64,000 bases of DNA from NCBI RefSeq assembly GCF_001427785.1, contig NZ_LMHM01000018.1:184360-248359 (forward strand). The letters run 5' to 3'. Under the pieces are notes generated by a model. The model was not told where the DNA came from. It did not search any database and was given only the letters and a program-made list of their open reading frames with translations. Shown here piece by piece: positions 42,740 through 51,842 of this stretch. Every line of letters begins with the position of its first letter. The stretch's first letter is position 1. A program made the position numbers and the translations under genes. Source of the DNA: Lysobacter sp. Root690 (lineage in GTDB: Bacteria; Pseudomonadota; Gammaproteobacteria; Xanthomonadales; Xanthomonadaceae).

Positions 42740-45538
42740 TCACATCTTGTAGCGCAGCCCGAGGAAGTACTGGCGCCCGGTGTGGTGATAGACCGAAACC
42801 CGATCGGCGGCCGAATCCACCCACTGATCGTTGTACTCATCGGTGAGGTTGAGCCCTTCCACGGTCAGCTCCAACTGGTCGTTGATCTTCCAGGACGCCG
42901 ACATGTCGATGGTCGTCGTGCCCTTGGTGCCTTCGACATCGGCATTGTTGCGGCCGGGCACGGTGGTCAGGTAATCGTCGCGGTAGGCGGCCGACACGCG
43001 CGCACTGAAGCGATCGCCTTCGTAGTAGAGCGTGGCGTTGTAGGCGTTCTTGGACAGACCCACCAGATCGGTCTTGAGCGACGAAGCACCGGCCGCGGTG
43101 ACGTACTGGATCTTCGAATCGACGTAGGTGTAATTGAACTGCACGCCGAAGTCGTGCCAGAAGCTCGGCAGGAAGGTGAAGGGCTGCTGGTAGCTCAGCT
43201 CCAGGCCGCGCAGCTTTCCGCCCGGCGTGTTGACCGGAATGTTGAACTGGAACTCATCGGTCGGCAGCGCGCCGGTGCCGGCCAGCAGTTCGTCGGGAAG
43301 CCCGGAGGTGTTGTACGGCCGGATCTCGCGCGAGGTCTGCACGAAGGTGTCGATGTCCTTGTAGAACAAGCCGAGCCCCAACAGCGCTTCTTCGGCGAAG
43401 TACCACTCGAAACCCAGGTCGTAGGTCTTGGCGCGGAACGGGTCGAGCAGCGGATTGCCGCCAGACACCACGCGGTTACCGCCGCTCACGCTCACCGTCA
43501 CGCCCGGGGTGAGATTGCCCAGGCCCGGACGCGACATCACCTTGGAGGCGCCGAAGCGGATCAGGAAATCCGGAGTGATGTCGGCGACCAGATTCAACGA
43601 CGGCAAGGTGTCGCTGTAATCGCGGCCAACCGTGGTCAACACTGGCGTGGTTCCGGCCAGGGCGAAACCGGTGGAGGACTGTTTGGTCTTGACATGGCGC
43701 ACGCCGAAATTGCCGCTCAATGGGATCTGGCCCACTTGGGTGGAGAAATCGGCCTGCAGGTAGTAGCCCAGGTCCTTTTCCTCGACGCTGCGATTGTTGC
43801 CGCGCGCGCTGGCGACGTCGGGCGAGACCACGAAAATCCCGCTGTTGCTGTAGATGCCGAACAACCGGTTGAAGGCGTCGATGTCCGGAATCAGCCAACT
43901 GGAATCGTTGTTGCCGCCGACGCTGGTTCCCTGCAGTCCGATCCGCTTGGTCAGATCGACCAGGTTGGTGCCGGGTGGCAGCGCCGGCACCACCAGTTCC
44001 GATGCGCGTCGGCTTTCGCTGCTTTCGAACTGATATTTCTTGGACTGCACGCCGCCCTTGATCTTGAAGCCCGGCGCCACATTCCAGCGGAAATCCAGCT
44101 GACGATTGTCGAAGGTGTTCTCGGAGGCTTGCGGACGCAAACGGATTTCCGACACCCCGTTGGCGAAGCTCCAGGCGTTGGGGTCGTTGACGTCGAAGCC
44201 GTTGTCGATCACCGGCAAGCGGCTGTTGCCGCGGTAGTCGTAGCTGTAGCCCTGCACATTGTTGCGATCCAGGGTGACCGTGGTCTGGATCGGGTTGTCG
44301 AACTCGGACTTGGCTCGGCCGATCTGGCCGCTGAGCACGAAGTCGTCGCTGAACTTGTGCTCGCCGTAGAAATTGGCCTGGGTGAACTTGGTGGTGAGTT
44401 CGTCGTAACGCGCTTCCGAACGCACGTCGACGTTGTTGAAACGGCCGAAGACCAGATTGCCGTGTTCGTCGACCTCGCCGTCCAGCACCACGGTCTGCGG
44501 CTTGCCGGTACCGGTGCGGCTGAAGGAAATGCCGTTGAGGAAGTTCTCGGTGCGGGTCGCGTCGAATTTTGCGTACAGCAGGTCCAGCCCCAACTCGGTC
44601 TTGTCGCTGACCTTGAACTGCAAGGCGCTGGTGACGCCCAGGCGTTGTTGATCGTGCTCCATCACTCCGTAACGCGGAATGCGCGGGTGAAAGGTGGTCG
44701 GAAGGCGCGCGGCGGCAAACGGCGAGCTGGCGGCGAAACCACCGCTGCTCGGCCCGTTGTCCCAACGCACGGTGCTGTGCCCTTCCTCGGTCAGGCGGCG
44801 ATCGGTGTAGGCCACCGACAGCAACGCGCCGAAACGGCCGTCCATCCAGGTGTTGCTGATCAACGCGGTGGCGCGCGGATCGGTGTCCTTGGACAAATCG
44901 TTGAAGCCGAGTTGGCCGCCGGCGACGAAGGTCAGTCCGTCGTAGTCGAAAGGCCGCGCGGTCTGCAGATCCACGGTGGCGCCGAGCGAGCCTTCTTCGA
45001 CATCGGCCGACGCGGTCTTGCGTACCTTGAGGCTGTTGAACAACTCCGATGCGAACACGTTGAAGTCGAAGCCGCGGCCGCGATTGGCGCCGCCGGAACT
45101 GTCGGTGCCGCCGGCGGTGGTCAGCGCCTCCATGCCGTTGATGCGTACCCGGGTGAAATCGGGGCCCAGGCCGCGCACCGAAATCTGCCGGCCTTCGCCG
45201 GCATCGCGCGCGATCGACACGCCCGGAATGCGCTGCAGCGATTCGGCCAGGTTGAGGTCGGGAAAATCGGCGATGTCCTCGGCGACGATCGCGTCGACGA
45301 CGCCGACTTCCTCGCGCTTGATGTCCAGCGCCTGCTGCAGGCTGGCGCGGAAGCCGGTGACGATCACCGCGTCCAGGTTCTTGGCGTCCTGCGTCGATTC
45401 CGCGCCCGCCTGCGCGGGCGGTGCCGGATCGGCGGTGGTCTGCGCGTGCCCGGTCACGGGCGCGATCGACAGTGCCAGCGCGATCGCGCCGGCCAGCATG
45501 GTAACCGGTGTCTTTCCTATCACTGACTGCACTTGCAT
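42740..45538 (-). CDS. TonB-dependent receptor of the pectin locus (Xanthomonas/Caulobacter type)
   Basis: The 932-residue product has a signal peptide (MLAGAIALALSIAPVTGHAQ), a plug domain with LDAVIVTGFRASLQQALDIK, the block VGVVDAIVAEDIADFPDLNL then AESLQRIPGVSIARDAGEGR, and ISVRGLGPDFTRVRINGMEA, which are hallmarks of this receptor group, and a barrel ending YFLGLRYKM. GGGAGGGGAG precedes the ATG. It should carry oligogalacturonides across the outer membrane. It is divergent from kdgK and shares an operator region with it. Confidence 0.92.
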   Translation of the reverse strand: MQVQSVIGKTPVTMLAGAIALALSIAPVTGHAQTTADPAPPAQAGAESTQDAKNLDAVIVTGFRASLQQALDIKREEVGVVDAIVAEDIADFPDLNLAESLQRIPGVSIARDAGEGRQISVRGLGPDFTRVRINGMEALTTAGGTDSSGGANRGRGFDFNVFASELFNSLKVRKTASADVEEGSLGATVDLQTARPFDYDGLTFVAGGQLGFNDLSKDTDPRATALISNTWMDGRFGALLSVAYTDRRLTEEGHSTVRWDNGPSSGGFAASSPFAAARLPTTFHPRIPRYGVMEHDQQRLGVTSALQFKVSDKTELGLDLLYAKFDATRTENFLNGISFSRTGTGKPQTVVLDGEVDEHGNLVFGRFNNVDVRSEARYDELTTKFTQANFYGEHKFSDDFVLSGQIGRAKSEFDNPIQTTVTLDRNNVQGYSYDYRGNSRLPVIDNGFDVNDPNAWSFANGVSEIRLRPQASENTFDNRQLDFRWNVAPGFKIKGGVQSKKYQFESSESRRASELVVPALPPGTNLVDLTKRIGLQGTSVGGNNDSSWLIPDIDAFNRLFGIYSNSGIFVVSPDVASARGNNRSVEEKDLGYYLQADFSTQVGQIPLSGNFGVRHVKTKQSSTGFALAGTTPVLTTVGRDYSDTLPSLNLVADITPDFLIRFGASKVMSRPGLGNLTPGVTVSVSGGNRVVSGGNPLLDPFRAKTYDLGFEWYFAEEALLGLGLFYKDIDTFVQTSREIRPYNTSGLPDELLAGTGALPTDEFQFNIPVNTPGGKLRGLELSYQQPFTFLPSFWHDFGVQFNYTYVDSKIQYVTAAGASSLKTDLVGLSKNAYNATLYYEGDRFSARVSAAYRDDYLTTVPGRNNADVEGTKGTTTIDMSASWKINDQLELTVEGLNLTDEYNDQWVDSAADRVSVYHHTGRQYFLGLRYKM
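45502..45515 (-). promoter_or_regulatory. Possible LacI-type operator inside the receptor start region, site E
   Basis: TAACCGGTGTCTTT lies within the first codons of the receptor gene and differs from sites B and C only at the end of the right half (TCT for TCA). It could be a second operator acting as a roadblock, or a chance match forced by codons. Confidence 0.35.
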
Positions 45539-45621
45539 TCCGCTCCCCTCCCAAAGGTGTCAGGCCGCTTCTGAGCGGCCTTGACGGGCTTGCTGCGCCT
45601 GTTATGGTGTCCCCTGAATGA

Positions 45622-45639
45622 AAATGACACCGCTGGTCA
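45622..45639. promoter_or_regulatory. LacI-type operator, site D (between TonB receptor and kdgK)
   Basis: AATGACACCGCTGGTCAA is a near-perfect palindrome (TGACACC / GGTCA). Read on the other strand it gives CGGTGTCATT, the same half-site as sites A-C. It sits in the 201-base divergent region and could control both genes. Confidence 0.6.
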
Positions 45640-45739
45640 AAACCCTAACAAAACCTTGAGCGAACAGCATGCTGCGGTGCGCAAATAGTTACGAGAGCTC
45701 GGTCACAGGTGACCGTGCCGGCAACCTTGAGGAGGCCGT

Positions 45740-46759
45740 ATGAGCCGGAAAGTGCTGTGTTTCGGCGAGTTGCTGCTCCGCCTTGCGGCGCCGGCCAGCG
45801 AGCGCCTGTTGCAGTCGCCACGCCTGGATATCTGCGTGGGCGGGGCCGAGGCGAATGTCGCGGTGTCGTTGGCTCGACTCGGTCACGACGTGGGCATGGT
45901 CAGTGTCGTTCCCGACAACGCCCTGGGCCAGGCCGCGGTGGGCGAATTGCGCCGGCACGGCGTGGATACACGGACGATACGCACCGGCGCGGGGCGGATG
46001 GGATTGTATTTTCTCGAAGCCGGGGCAATCCAGCGGCCGAGCCGGGTGCTGTACGACCGCGCCGGCTCGGCATTCGCGCGCGCCGATGCCGACAGCTACG
46101 ACTGGCCGACGCTGCTGGACGGTGCCGCGTGGCTGCATTTGTCCGGCGTTACTCCGGCGCTGGGCCCGTCGGGCGCGGCCGCGGCGATCGCCGCCGCGCG
46201 CGCGGCGCGTCAAGCCGGCGTACGCATTTGCTTCGACGGCAACTTCCGCAGTTCGTTGTGGCAGGACTGGGGTGTCGATCCCGCGCCGATCCTGCATGAG
46301 TTGATGAGTCACGCCGATGTGCTCGTCGCCGACCATCGCGACATCGCCGTCGCCCTGGCGACGCAGATCGAGCCGCATGCCGCCGACAGCGGCTTGGCCA
46401 AGGCGGCCGAGCTCGCATTCGCCGCATTCCCGAACCTGCAACGGCTGGCCTGCACCCAGCGCCAGCAGCGCAATGTCGATCACCATGCCTTGTCGGCGGT
46501 GCTGTTCCATCGCGACGGCTCGGTGATCTGGACGCCATCGTACGAGTTGCCATCGATCGTGGATCGCATCGGCACCGGCGATGCGTTCGCCGCGGGACTG
46601 CTGCATGGACTGTTGCGCGCAATGAGCGACGAGGACGGGCTGCGTTTCGCGTTGGCCGCGGCCAGCCTGAAACACTCGGTGCCCGGTGATTTCAATCTGG
46701 TCGATGCGCAGGAAATAGAAGATCTGCTTGGCGGCAGTGGGTTTCACGTACGACGCTGA
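45740..46759 (+). CDS. kdgK: 2-dehydro-3-deoxygluconokinase
   Basis: KdgK phosphorylates KDG to KDPG, the step after KduD. The 339-residue PfkB kinase opens LCFGELLLRLAAP, has the sugar-binding segment CVGGAEANVAVSLARLGHDV, and ends with the PfkB signature DRIGTGDAFAAGLLHGL, in which Asp281 is the catalytic base. GAGG precedes the ATG. The aldolase (kdgA/eda) that would follow in the pathway is not in the window. Confidence 0.92.
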   Translation: MSRKVLCFGELLLRLAAPASERLLQSPRLDICVGGAEANVAVSLARLGHDVGMVSVVPDNALGQAAVGELRRHGVDTRTIRTGAGRMGLYFLEAGAIQRPSRVLYDRAGSAFARADADSYDWPTLLDGAAWLHLSGVTPALGPSGAAAAIAAARAARQAGVRICFDGNFRSSLWQDWGVDPAPILHELMSHADVLVADHRDIAVALATQIEPHAADSGLAKAAELAFAAFPNLQRLACTQRQQRNVDHHALSAVLFHRDGSVIWTPSYELPSIVDRIGTGDAFAAGLLHGLLRAMSDEDGLRFALAAASLKHSVPGDFNLVDAQEIEDLLGGSGFHVRR

Positions 46760-46851
46760 AACCTAGCCCCCGTTGCAAGGCGCTTGCCGAGCGGGCGCCG
46801 CATGCGCCGTTGCACGCTGCGCTCTCGAATGAAAGCGTCATGCGTTTTACA

Positions 46852-47736
46852 TTATTCCCAGCGGCTCCACACTGCACCGTCGAACGAGAATAAATTCCGT
46901 TGACCGACTGACCACAGCACATCTTCCGCGTCGGTCAGCTTGTAACAACTTTCGGGCGCATCGGCTCCGAACTCGACCGGTACCAGTGCGTCGCCATACA
47001 GCGCGTACAAGCTGCTCGTGCTTGCGACGTAGACTCGCCCCTTGTACCAGCGCACGTCCCAAAAATCGTCCGTCAGCCCTTCGGTATTCAGCGCCTCCCA
47101 CTCACGGCCTCGACCGCGCAGCAAAGTCCCGGACTGGCCGCAGGCGTAGACCAGACCATCGCCGCCGCAACAGATACCGGACAACACGATATCGACTCTG
47201 GTTTCGCATCGGCTCCAGGCATCGCCCCGCCAATGCCACACCTCGCCGCCCCAGCCCGCGGCATAGAGATCGTTCGCACCGAACCCGTCGATCGCCTCAA
47301 AGCCCGCGACCTCGTTATCGGCCTCCACACCCGGCGCGTGCATGGCGGTCCATCGCCGTTCGTGTCCACGCCGGAAAACCGTACGGTTCATCCCGAAGGC
47401 ATAAGCGTAACCATCGACCGTCGCGCAACCGCGCAGATCGAAAGCACCCGCTATCTTTTCGCTGCCTTCCTGTCCGCCGACATAGGTGAAGACCGTGCCG
47501 TCGCCCGCGACGACCACGAGCTTTTCACTCGGCAGCTTCGCCACGCACATTCCGACCGCGTGCCAGGCCAGATCCTTCACATTGGCGATCTCGCCTTCGT
47601 CAAGGCTCCCGAGCCGCGTATGCACGGTTCCGTTGCGCTGCAGCTTCTTGTCCTGCAGCGCGAGATAGACCAGATCGTTGAAACGCGCCGCGCCGCGGGA
47701 GATGAGATTTTGCTTGGACAAGCCCAGTCGCGCCAT
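46852..47736 (-). CDS. Beta-propeller-like repeat protein of unknown function
   Basis: I do not recognise this 294-residue protein. Several loose repeats of about 45 residues share the pattern Y-A-x-G-x-x-G-x-x-x-x-x-x-G-x-x-W, for example LYAAGWGGEVWHWRGDAW, VYACGQSGTLLRGRGREW and LWSVGQRNLFSFDGAVW, which suggests a 5-7 bladed propeller. No signal peptide is present, so it is cytoplasmic or exported by a non-Sec route. AAGGA precedes the ATG. A GC-rich hairpin lies about 30 bases upstream. Similar single-propeller proteins are sometimes found near secretion-effector genes, but nothing here supports that role. Confidence 0.6.
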   Translation of the reverse strand: MARLGLSKQNLISRGAARFNDLVYLALQDKKLQRNGTVHTRLGSLDEGEIANVKDLAWHAVGMCVAKLPSEKLVVVAGDGTVFTYVGGQEGSEKIAGAFDLRGCATVDGYAYAFGMNRTVFRRGHERRWTAMHAPGVEADNEVAGFEAIDGFGANDLYAAGWGGEVWHWRGDAWSRCETRVDIVLSGICCGGDGLVYACGQSGTLLRGRGREWEALNTEGLTDDFWDVRWYKGRVYVASTSSLYALYGDALVPVEFGADAPESCYKLTDAEDVLWSVGQRNLFSFDGAVWSRWE

Positions 47737-48153
47737 TTCGCGTTTCCTTGGATACAGATCGCTTCACCCCGGGCATCTTGCCCGGGTTCGATGCGGCGCC
47801 TCACAAGGCGCGCAAGCGCATAGGCTGCCAAGGGCGATCCAGACGGTCAACATCCGCCTCGGGCTTCGACTTGAGCTTCACGCAGCGGATCTGCCGGGTC
47901 ATGCAATTCGAAGCCGCCAGTGATGCAGCTGATACCGATGCGCCGGTCCGTGACGGGCCATCATCTGACCTCATTACGGTTACCGCCACGAAAACATTTT
48001 CGCTCGGCGTGCCGAATGGGCTTGGGTAGTCAGCCGCATCGCGGATCAGCGCGCACCTGCGGATCGGGCTTGTTCGGTGTAGATGGCGATATCTGCCGGC
48101 GCTGCGTTTACAAAACGTCCAGGGCCCTTTCGATGCGGCGAGCGCGACTCGCG
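47737..48153. other. Gap with a hairpin and a gene stub
   Basis: A stem CCCGGGCA / TGCCCGGG (47768-47786) lies upstream of the propeller gene. On the minus strand a short frame within 47817-47903 reads MTRQIRCVKLKSKPEA then DVDRLDRPWQP, weakly like the start of YggX-type iron-trafficking proteins, and then stops; it is not called as a gene. Confidence 0.35.
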
Positions 48154-48651
48154 TCAGGTCATCGACGCGAGCGCCTCATAGTCCAGCAGCGTCGCGCCGG
48201 TGTTCGCCAACGCAGCGCCGAGCCGCTCGTGCACCGACGATTCGGCGTCGACCAGCACCAGGATGCGACCGGCGGCGATCTCGTCGTCGAATTTCTGCCG
48301 GATGGGATCGGGCAAGGCCGCGCCCATGAGCGCCGACGCCCAGGTGCCGACCAGCGCCCCGACCGCGCCGACCACCGCCGCGCCCGCCAGGGTGATGCCG
48401 ACCGGAGTGATGACGGTCGCGGCCAGGCCGGCCAGCAACCCGGTCGCGCCGCCTAAGCCGGCGCCGCGGATCGCCGCCGGCATGAAATCCGTGTCGGCTT
48501 CCTTGTGCCGGTTGGGAATACTCTGCAGTTCGATATCCGAACGCGCCACCAGCGAAATATCGTCGTCGCTGACTCCCTGGGCGCGCAATGCGTCGACGGC
48601 GCGCGTGGCCTGGGCGATGTCGTCGGTTCGGTAAACGCGGCGCTGTTTCAT
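48154..48651 (-). CDS. General stress protein-like protein with glycine-rich membrane segment
   Basis: The 165-residue product has an N-terminal domain like the YflT/17M general stress fold (VYRTDDIAQATRAVDALRAQ, VSDDDISLVARSDIEL), then a long small-residue hydrophobic stretch (GAGLGGATGLLAGLAATVIT and beyond) able to insert in membranes, then a C-terminal part ILVLVDAESSVHERLGAAL. The role is unknown; such proteins are often in the general stress regulon. It is divergent from a stress-type SDR gene. Confidence 0.7.
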   Translation of the reverse strand: MKQRRVYRTDDIAQATRAVDALRAQGVSDDDISLVARSDIELQSIPNRHKEADTDFMPAAIRGAGLGGATGLLAGLAATVITPVGITLAGAAVVGAVGALVGTWASALMGAALPDPIRQKFDDEIAAGRILVLVDAESSVHERLGAALANTGATLLDYEALASMT

Positions 48652-48875
48652 ATGAATGACCTGCCGTTGGATGACTCAAACCTGCACGGCCGTTCGTTAG
48701 CCGCCCGCGAAGATCGCGAGCCGCCACGCATTCATCCGCTTCGACATTAACCGTACAGCTGCGATCGCATGTCGAGCACATCGCCGTCTATTTCATCGTC
48801 TATCGCCGCGGATTTCACGTCGATGAAAGATGCGCTGGCTTAGGTTCGGTGCTGATCGCATCAGCAGGAGGCGTC

Positions 48876-49934
48876 ATGGCCAAGAAGACCGGGAATGGAG
48901 AACGCTCGATTCCGTCGCCGGACAGCCCATCGGGTCCATCGGGTTCCGGTTCTGACTCCGGCGCGGGCGCGACCGTTCGCCGCCAAAAGGCCATCCAGCG
49001 CCGGGTCGACGCGCTCGATCGAGGCAAGCCCGACAAGCAAGGGAAAACCGCGAAAAAACCCGCGGTCCAGGCCGGCGAGCGCGCGCAACCGGAAAACCCG
49101 TTGCCGAAACAACATCAGGTCAAGCCCGGGCACGAGCACATGCTCAATCCGGCGCCGAAGTTCATGGCGCCCGATTACCGCGGCAGCGGAAAGCTACAGG
49201 GCAAGGTCGCGCTGATCACCGGCGGCGATTCCGGCATAGGCCGCGCGGTGGCGGTGCTGTTCGCGCGCGAAGGCGCCGACGTCGCGATCGTCTATCTCAA
49301 CGAGCATCAGGACGCGCAGGACACGCGCATGTTCATCGACCAGGAAGGCCAGCGCAGCCTGGCGATCAGCGGCGACGTGCGCGACCGGGCGTTCTGCGAC
49401 GACGCGGTCGCGCAAACCATCGCCGCGTTCGGCCGACTCGACATTCTGGTCAACAACGCCGCGTTCCAAGCGCATTGCGATTCGCTTGAAGACCTCGGCG
49501 ACGAACATCTGCAGGAGACCCTGCAGACCAACATCGCCGGTTATTTTCATATGGCGCGCGCGGCCCTTCCGCACCTGGGCAACGGTTCGGCGATCATCAA
49601 CACTGGCTCGGAGACCGGTCTTTTCGGCCACAAGACCTTGCTGGACTACTCGGCGACCAAGGGCGCGATCCACGCCTTCACCCTGTCGCTCGCCAGCCAG
49701 TTGCTGCCGCGTGGCATCCGCGTGAACGCGGTGGCGCCCGGTCCGGTCTGGACTCCGCTCAATCCCGCCGACAAATCGGCCGAGGACGTGGCGAAATTCG
49801 GCGCCGACAGCGACATGGGCCGGCCCGCCCAGCCCGAGGAAATTTCTCCCGCCTACGTATTCCTCGCTTCGCCGGTGACCGCGTCCTATGTCAACGGCGT
49901 GGTGCTGCCGGTCATGGGAGGGCCCAGAGGATGA
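48876..49934 (+). CDS. Stress-associated SDR oxidoreductase (YghA/YhdF family)
   Basis: The 352-residue product has a disordered, Lys/Pro-rich tail of ~100 residues and then a classical SDR domain: KVALITGGDSGIGRAVAVLF, NNAAFQAHCDSLEDL, Ser in NTGSETGLFGH, catalytic YSATKGAIHAF, ending YVNGVVLPVMGG. The QHQVKPGHEHMLNPAPKFMA linker before the Rossmann fold is typical of the general stress protein 39/YghA group, whose substrates are poorly known. AGGAGG precedes the ATG. The N-terminal tail is longer than usual. Confidence 0.85.
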   Translation: MAKKTGNGERSIPSPDSPSGPSGSGSDSGAGATVRRQKAIQRRVDALDRGKPDKQGKTAKKPAVQAGERAQPENPLPKQHQVKPGHEHMLNPAPKFMAPDYRGSGKLQGKVALITGGDSGIGRAVAVLFAREGADVAIVYLNEHQDAQDTRMFIDQEGQRSLAISGDVRDRAFCDDAVAQTIAAFGRLDILVNNAAFQAHCDSLEDLGDEHLQETLQTNIAGYFHMARAALPHLGNGSAIINTGSETGLFGHKTLLDYSATKGAIHAFTLSLASQLLPRGIRVNAVAPGPVWTPLNPADKSAEDVAKFGADSDMGRPAQPEEISPAYVFLASPVTASYVNGVVLPVMGGPRG

Positions 49935-50073
49935 CCGAACGCGCTGCATCGTTGCCAGCGCCTGCGTGCCGCGCTGAATCGTTCACGACGCCGCGCGGAA
50001 CTTCACACCGATCGAATCCCGTGGCTTCTAAGTTTCCTCATCGGCGTCATAAGGCGCTCTGAGGAGAACTTCA

Positions 50074-50691
50074 ATGGCCAAGAACGCACAAGATTCCGCG
50101 CAAGTCGAAGAACTGCTGTATCAGGCATTGGAAACCGAACTCGGCGGCATCCAGATATACGAAACCGCGATCCGTTGCGCGGTTAACGACGATCTGCGAA
50201 AGGAATGGAACGAGTATCTGGATGAAACCCGCACCCATCGCAAGGTGCTGTTGAACGTGTTCGAGGAACTCGGTCTCGATCCCGATACCCCCACGCCCGG
50301 ACGCAAAGTGGTCGGCCACATCGGCAAATCACTGGTCAAGGCAATGGAGATGGCGTTGGCGGCGGGCGACCCGGCCGCGGCCGAACTGGTCGCCGGCGAA
50401 TGCGTGGTACTGGCCGAAACCAAGGATCATCTGAACTGGGAGCTGATCGGCCACGTCGCCAAGCACGGCAAGGGCCCGCAGGTGAAAGTCCTCCAGGCCG
50501 CATTCGAAGCGGTCGAACAGGACGAAGACCATCACCTGTATCACACTCAGGGTTGGACCCGAGAGTTGTGGATCCAGTCGCTGGGTTTCCCCGCGGTGCT
50601 GCCGCCGCCGGAAGAGATCAAGCAGGTCGAAACCGCGATCGGCGCGTCGCGCGCCGAGCAGGCGCGCGATCAGATGTTGAAGAAGAACTGA
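50074..50691 (+). CDS. Ferritin-like domain protein
   Basis: The 205-residue all-helical product has pairs of Glu and His in the right places for a diiron four-helix bundle: EELLYQALETELGGIQIYE, LDETRTHRKVL, ECVVLAETKDHLNWELI and EAVEQDEDHHLYH. The C-terminal helix is charged (RAEQARDQMLKKN). Likely roles are iron storage, peroxide protection or rubrerythrin-like oxidation. It follows the SDR gene within a run of stress genes and has AGGAG upstream. Confidence 0.75.
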   Translation: MAKNAQDSAQVEELLYQALETELGGIQIYETAIRCAVNDDLRKEWNEYLDETRTHRKVLLNVFEELGLDPDTPTPGRKVVGHIGKSLVKAMEMALAAGDPAAAELVAGECVVLAETKDHLNWELIGHVAKHGKGPQVKVLQAAFEAVEQDEDHHLYHTQGWTRELWIQSLGFPAVLPPPEEIKQVETAIGASRAEQARDQMLKKN

Positions 50692-50734
50692 CCCGCAAGC
50701 GACCAGCGACAGATTGCGTGGAAAACCCGACGCC

Positions 50735-51580
50735 GTGACCGCGCGCACCCTCAAGCTGGCAACCTTCAACATCAACGGAGTGCGCACGCGCCTTCCGCAT
50801 CTGCTGCAATGGTTGCAACGCGAATCCCCGGACATCGTGTGTCTGCAGGAACTTAAGGCCGAGGACGCTGCGTTTCCGCTGCAAGCGGTGAACGATGCGG
50901 GGTATGGCGCGCTGTGGCGCGGACAGCGGGCGTGGAACGGCGTCGCCATTCTCGCCCGCGACGCGGACCCGATCGAGAGCCGCAGGGCGCTTCCAGGCGA
51001 TCGCAACGACGATCAAGGCCGTTATCTGGAAGCGGCCGTCCATGGCCTGATCGTCGCATGTCTTTATCTGCCCAACGGCAATCCACGGCCGGGACCGAAA
51101 TTCGACTACAAACTGCGCTGGTTCGACCGATTGATCGCGCACGCGAACGAGTTGGTGCGCAGCGGTCATCCCGTGGTGCTGGCCGGCGACTTCAATGTCG
51201 TGCCCACCGACGCGGATATCTACGATCCGCGCTCGTGGCGCAAGGACGCTCTGCTGCAACCCGAAAGCCGCGAGCGTTACGCTCGTTTGCTCGCGCAGGG
51301 TTGGACCGACGCGCTGCATGAGCGTCATCCCGATCCACCGCTGTTCACGTTCTGGGACTATTTCCGCCAGCACTGGCAACGCGATGCGGGCCTGCGCATC
51401 GACCACATCCTGCTGAGTCCGCAGCTGGCCCCGCGATTGAAAGACGTCGGCGTCGATCGCTGGGTCCGCGGTCTGGTCAAGCCCAGCGATCACGCGCCCG
51501 CGTGGGTCACGCTGGGGAGATCCGCATCGCGCGCGAAGCCGCGCGGCCGATCCAAGCGACCGACCGCAGACGCCGGATGA
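50735..51580 (+). CDS. Exodeoxyribonuclease III family AP endonuclease
   Basis: The product repairs abasic sites and trims 3' ends. The 281-residue endonuclease/exonuclease/phosphatase fold shows LATFNINGVRTRLPHLLQWL, CLQELKAED (metal Glu), YLPNGNPRPG, LAGDFNVVPTDADIYDP and the catalytic pair Asp252-His253 in SDHAP. The GTG at 50735 is chosen; a TTG at 50714 would add seven residues. The gene is XthA-like; whether it is the only such enzyme of the genome is unknown. The C-terminus is basic and disordered. Confidence 0.88.
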   Translation: MTARTLKLATFNINGVRTRLPHLLQWLQRESPDIVCLQELKAEDAAFPLQAVNDAGYGALWRGQRAWNGVAILARDADPIESRRALPGDRNDDQGRYLEAAVHGLIVACLYLPNGNPRPGPKFDYKLRWFDRLIAHANELVRSGHPVVLAGDFNVVPTDADIYDPRSWRKDALLQPESRERYARLLAQGWTDALHERHPDPPLFTFWDYFRQHWQRDAGLRIDHILLSPQLAPRLKDVGVDRWVRGLVKPSDHAPAWVTLGRSASRAKPRGRSKRPTADAG

Positions 51581-51842
51581 TGCGTGGCGGACACATCGGT
51601 ACGAACGCGACGCGGCATTAACTATTCGAACGCTAGCTTTTGCGAAGCAAGAACCGACGCCGAGGCGTGCGGGCGCGGGCTCCGGGCGACGACTGTTCGC
51701 CGGATGAAGCTGGGGATTTTGGTGAGGATCGGTACGGCCCGCGGGCACGGTCACCGGTTGCCTGTCGTCTCCGATTCATTACGCCGAGCACGCGCCGCCT
51801 GCCCGCCTACGAACATCCACCCACCTTCGCCGAGCACGTCCA

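Noticed and set aside
45502-45515. Operator-like AACCGGTGTC in the TonB receptor coding start as a firm site
   Set aside because: It lies within codons of the signal peptide and the right half is imperfect; kept only as a low-confidence feature and left out of the motif count.
42782-45526. A 914-codon plus-strand frame opposite the pectin TonB receptor
   Set aside because: Antisense shadow; the minus-strand product is unmistakable.
48700-48875. Divergent promoter between the stress protein and the SDR gene
   Set aside because: No convincing -35/-10 pair or sigma-factor-specific motif could be read by eye.
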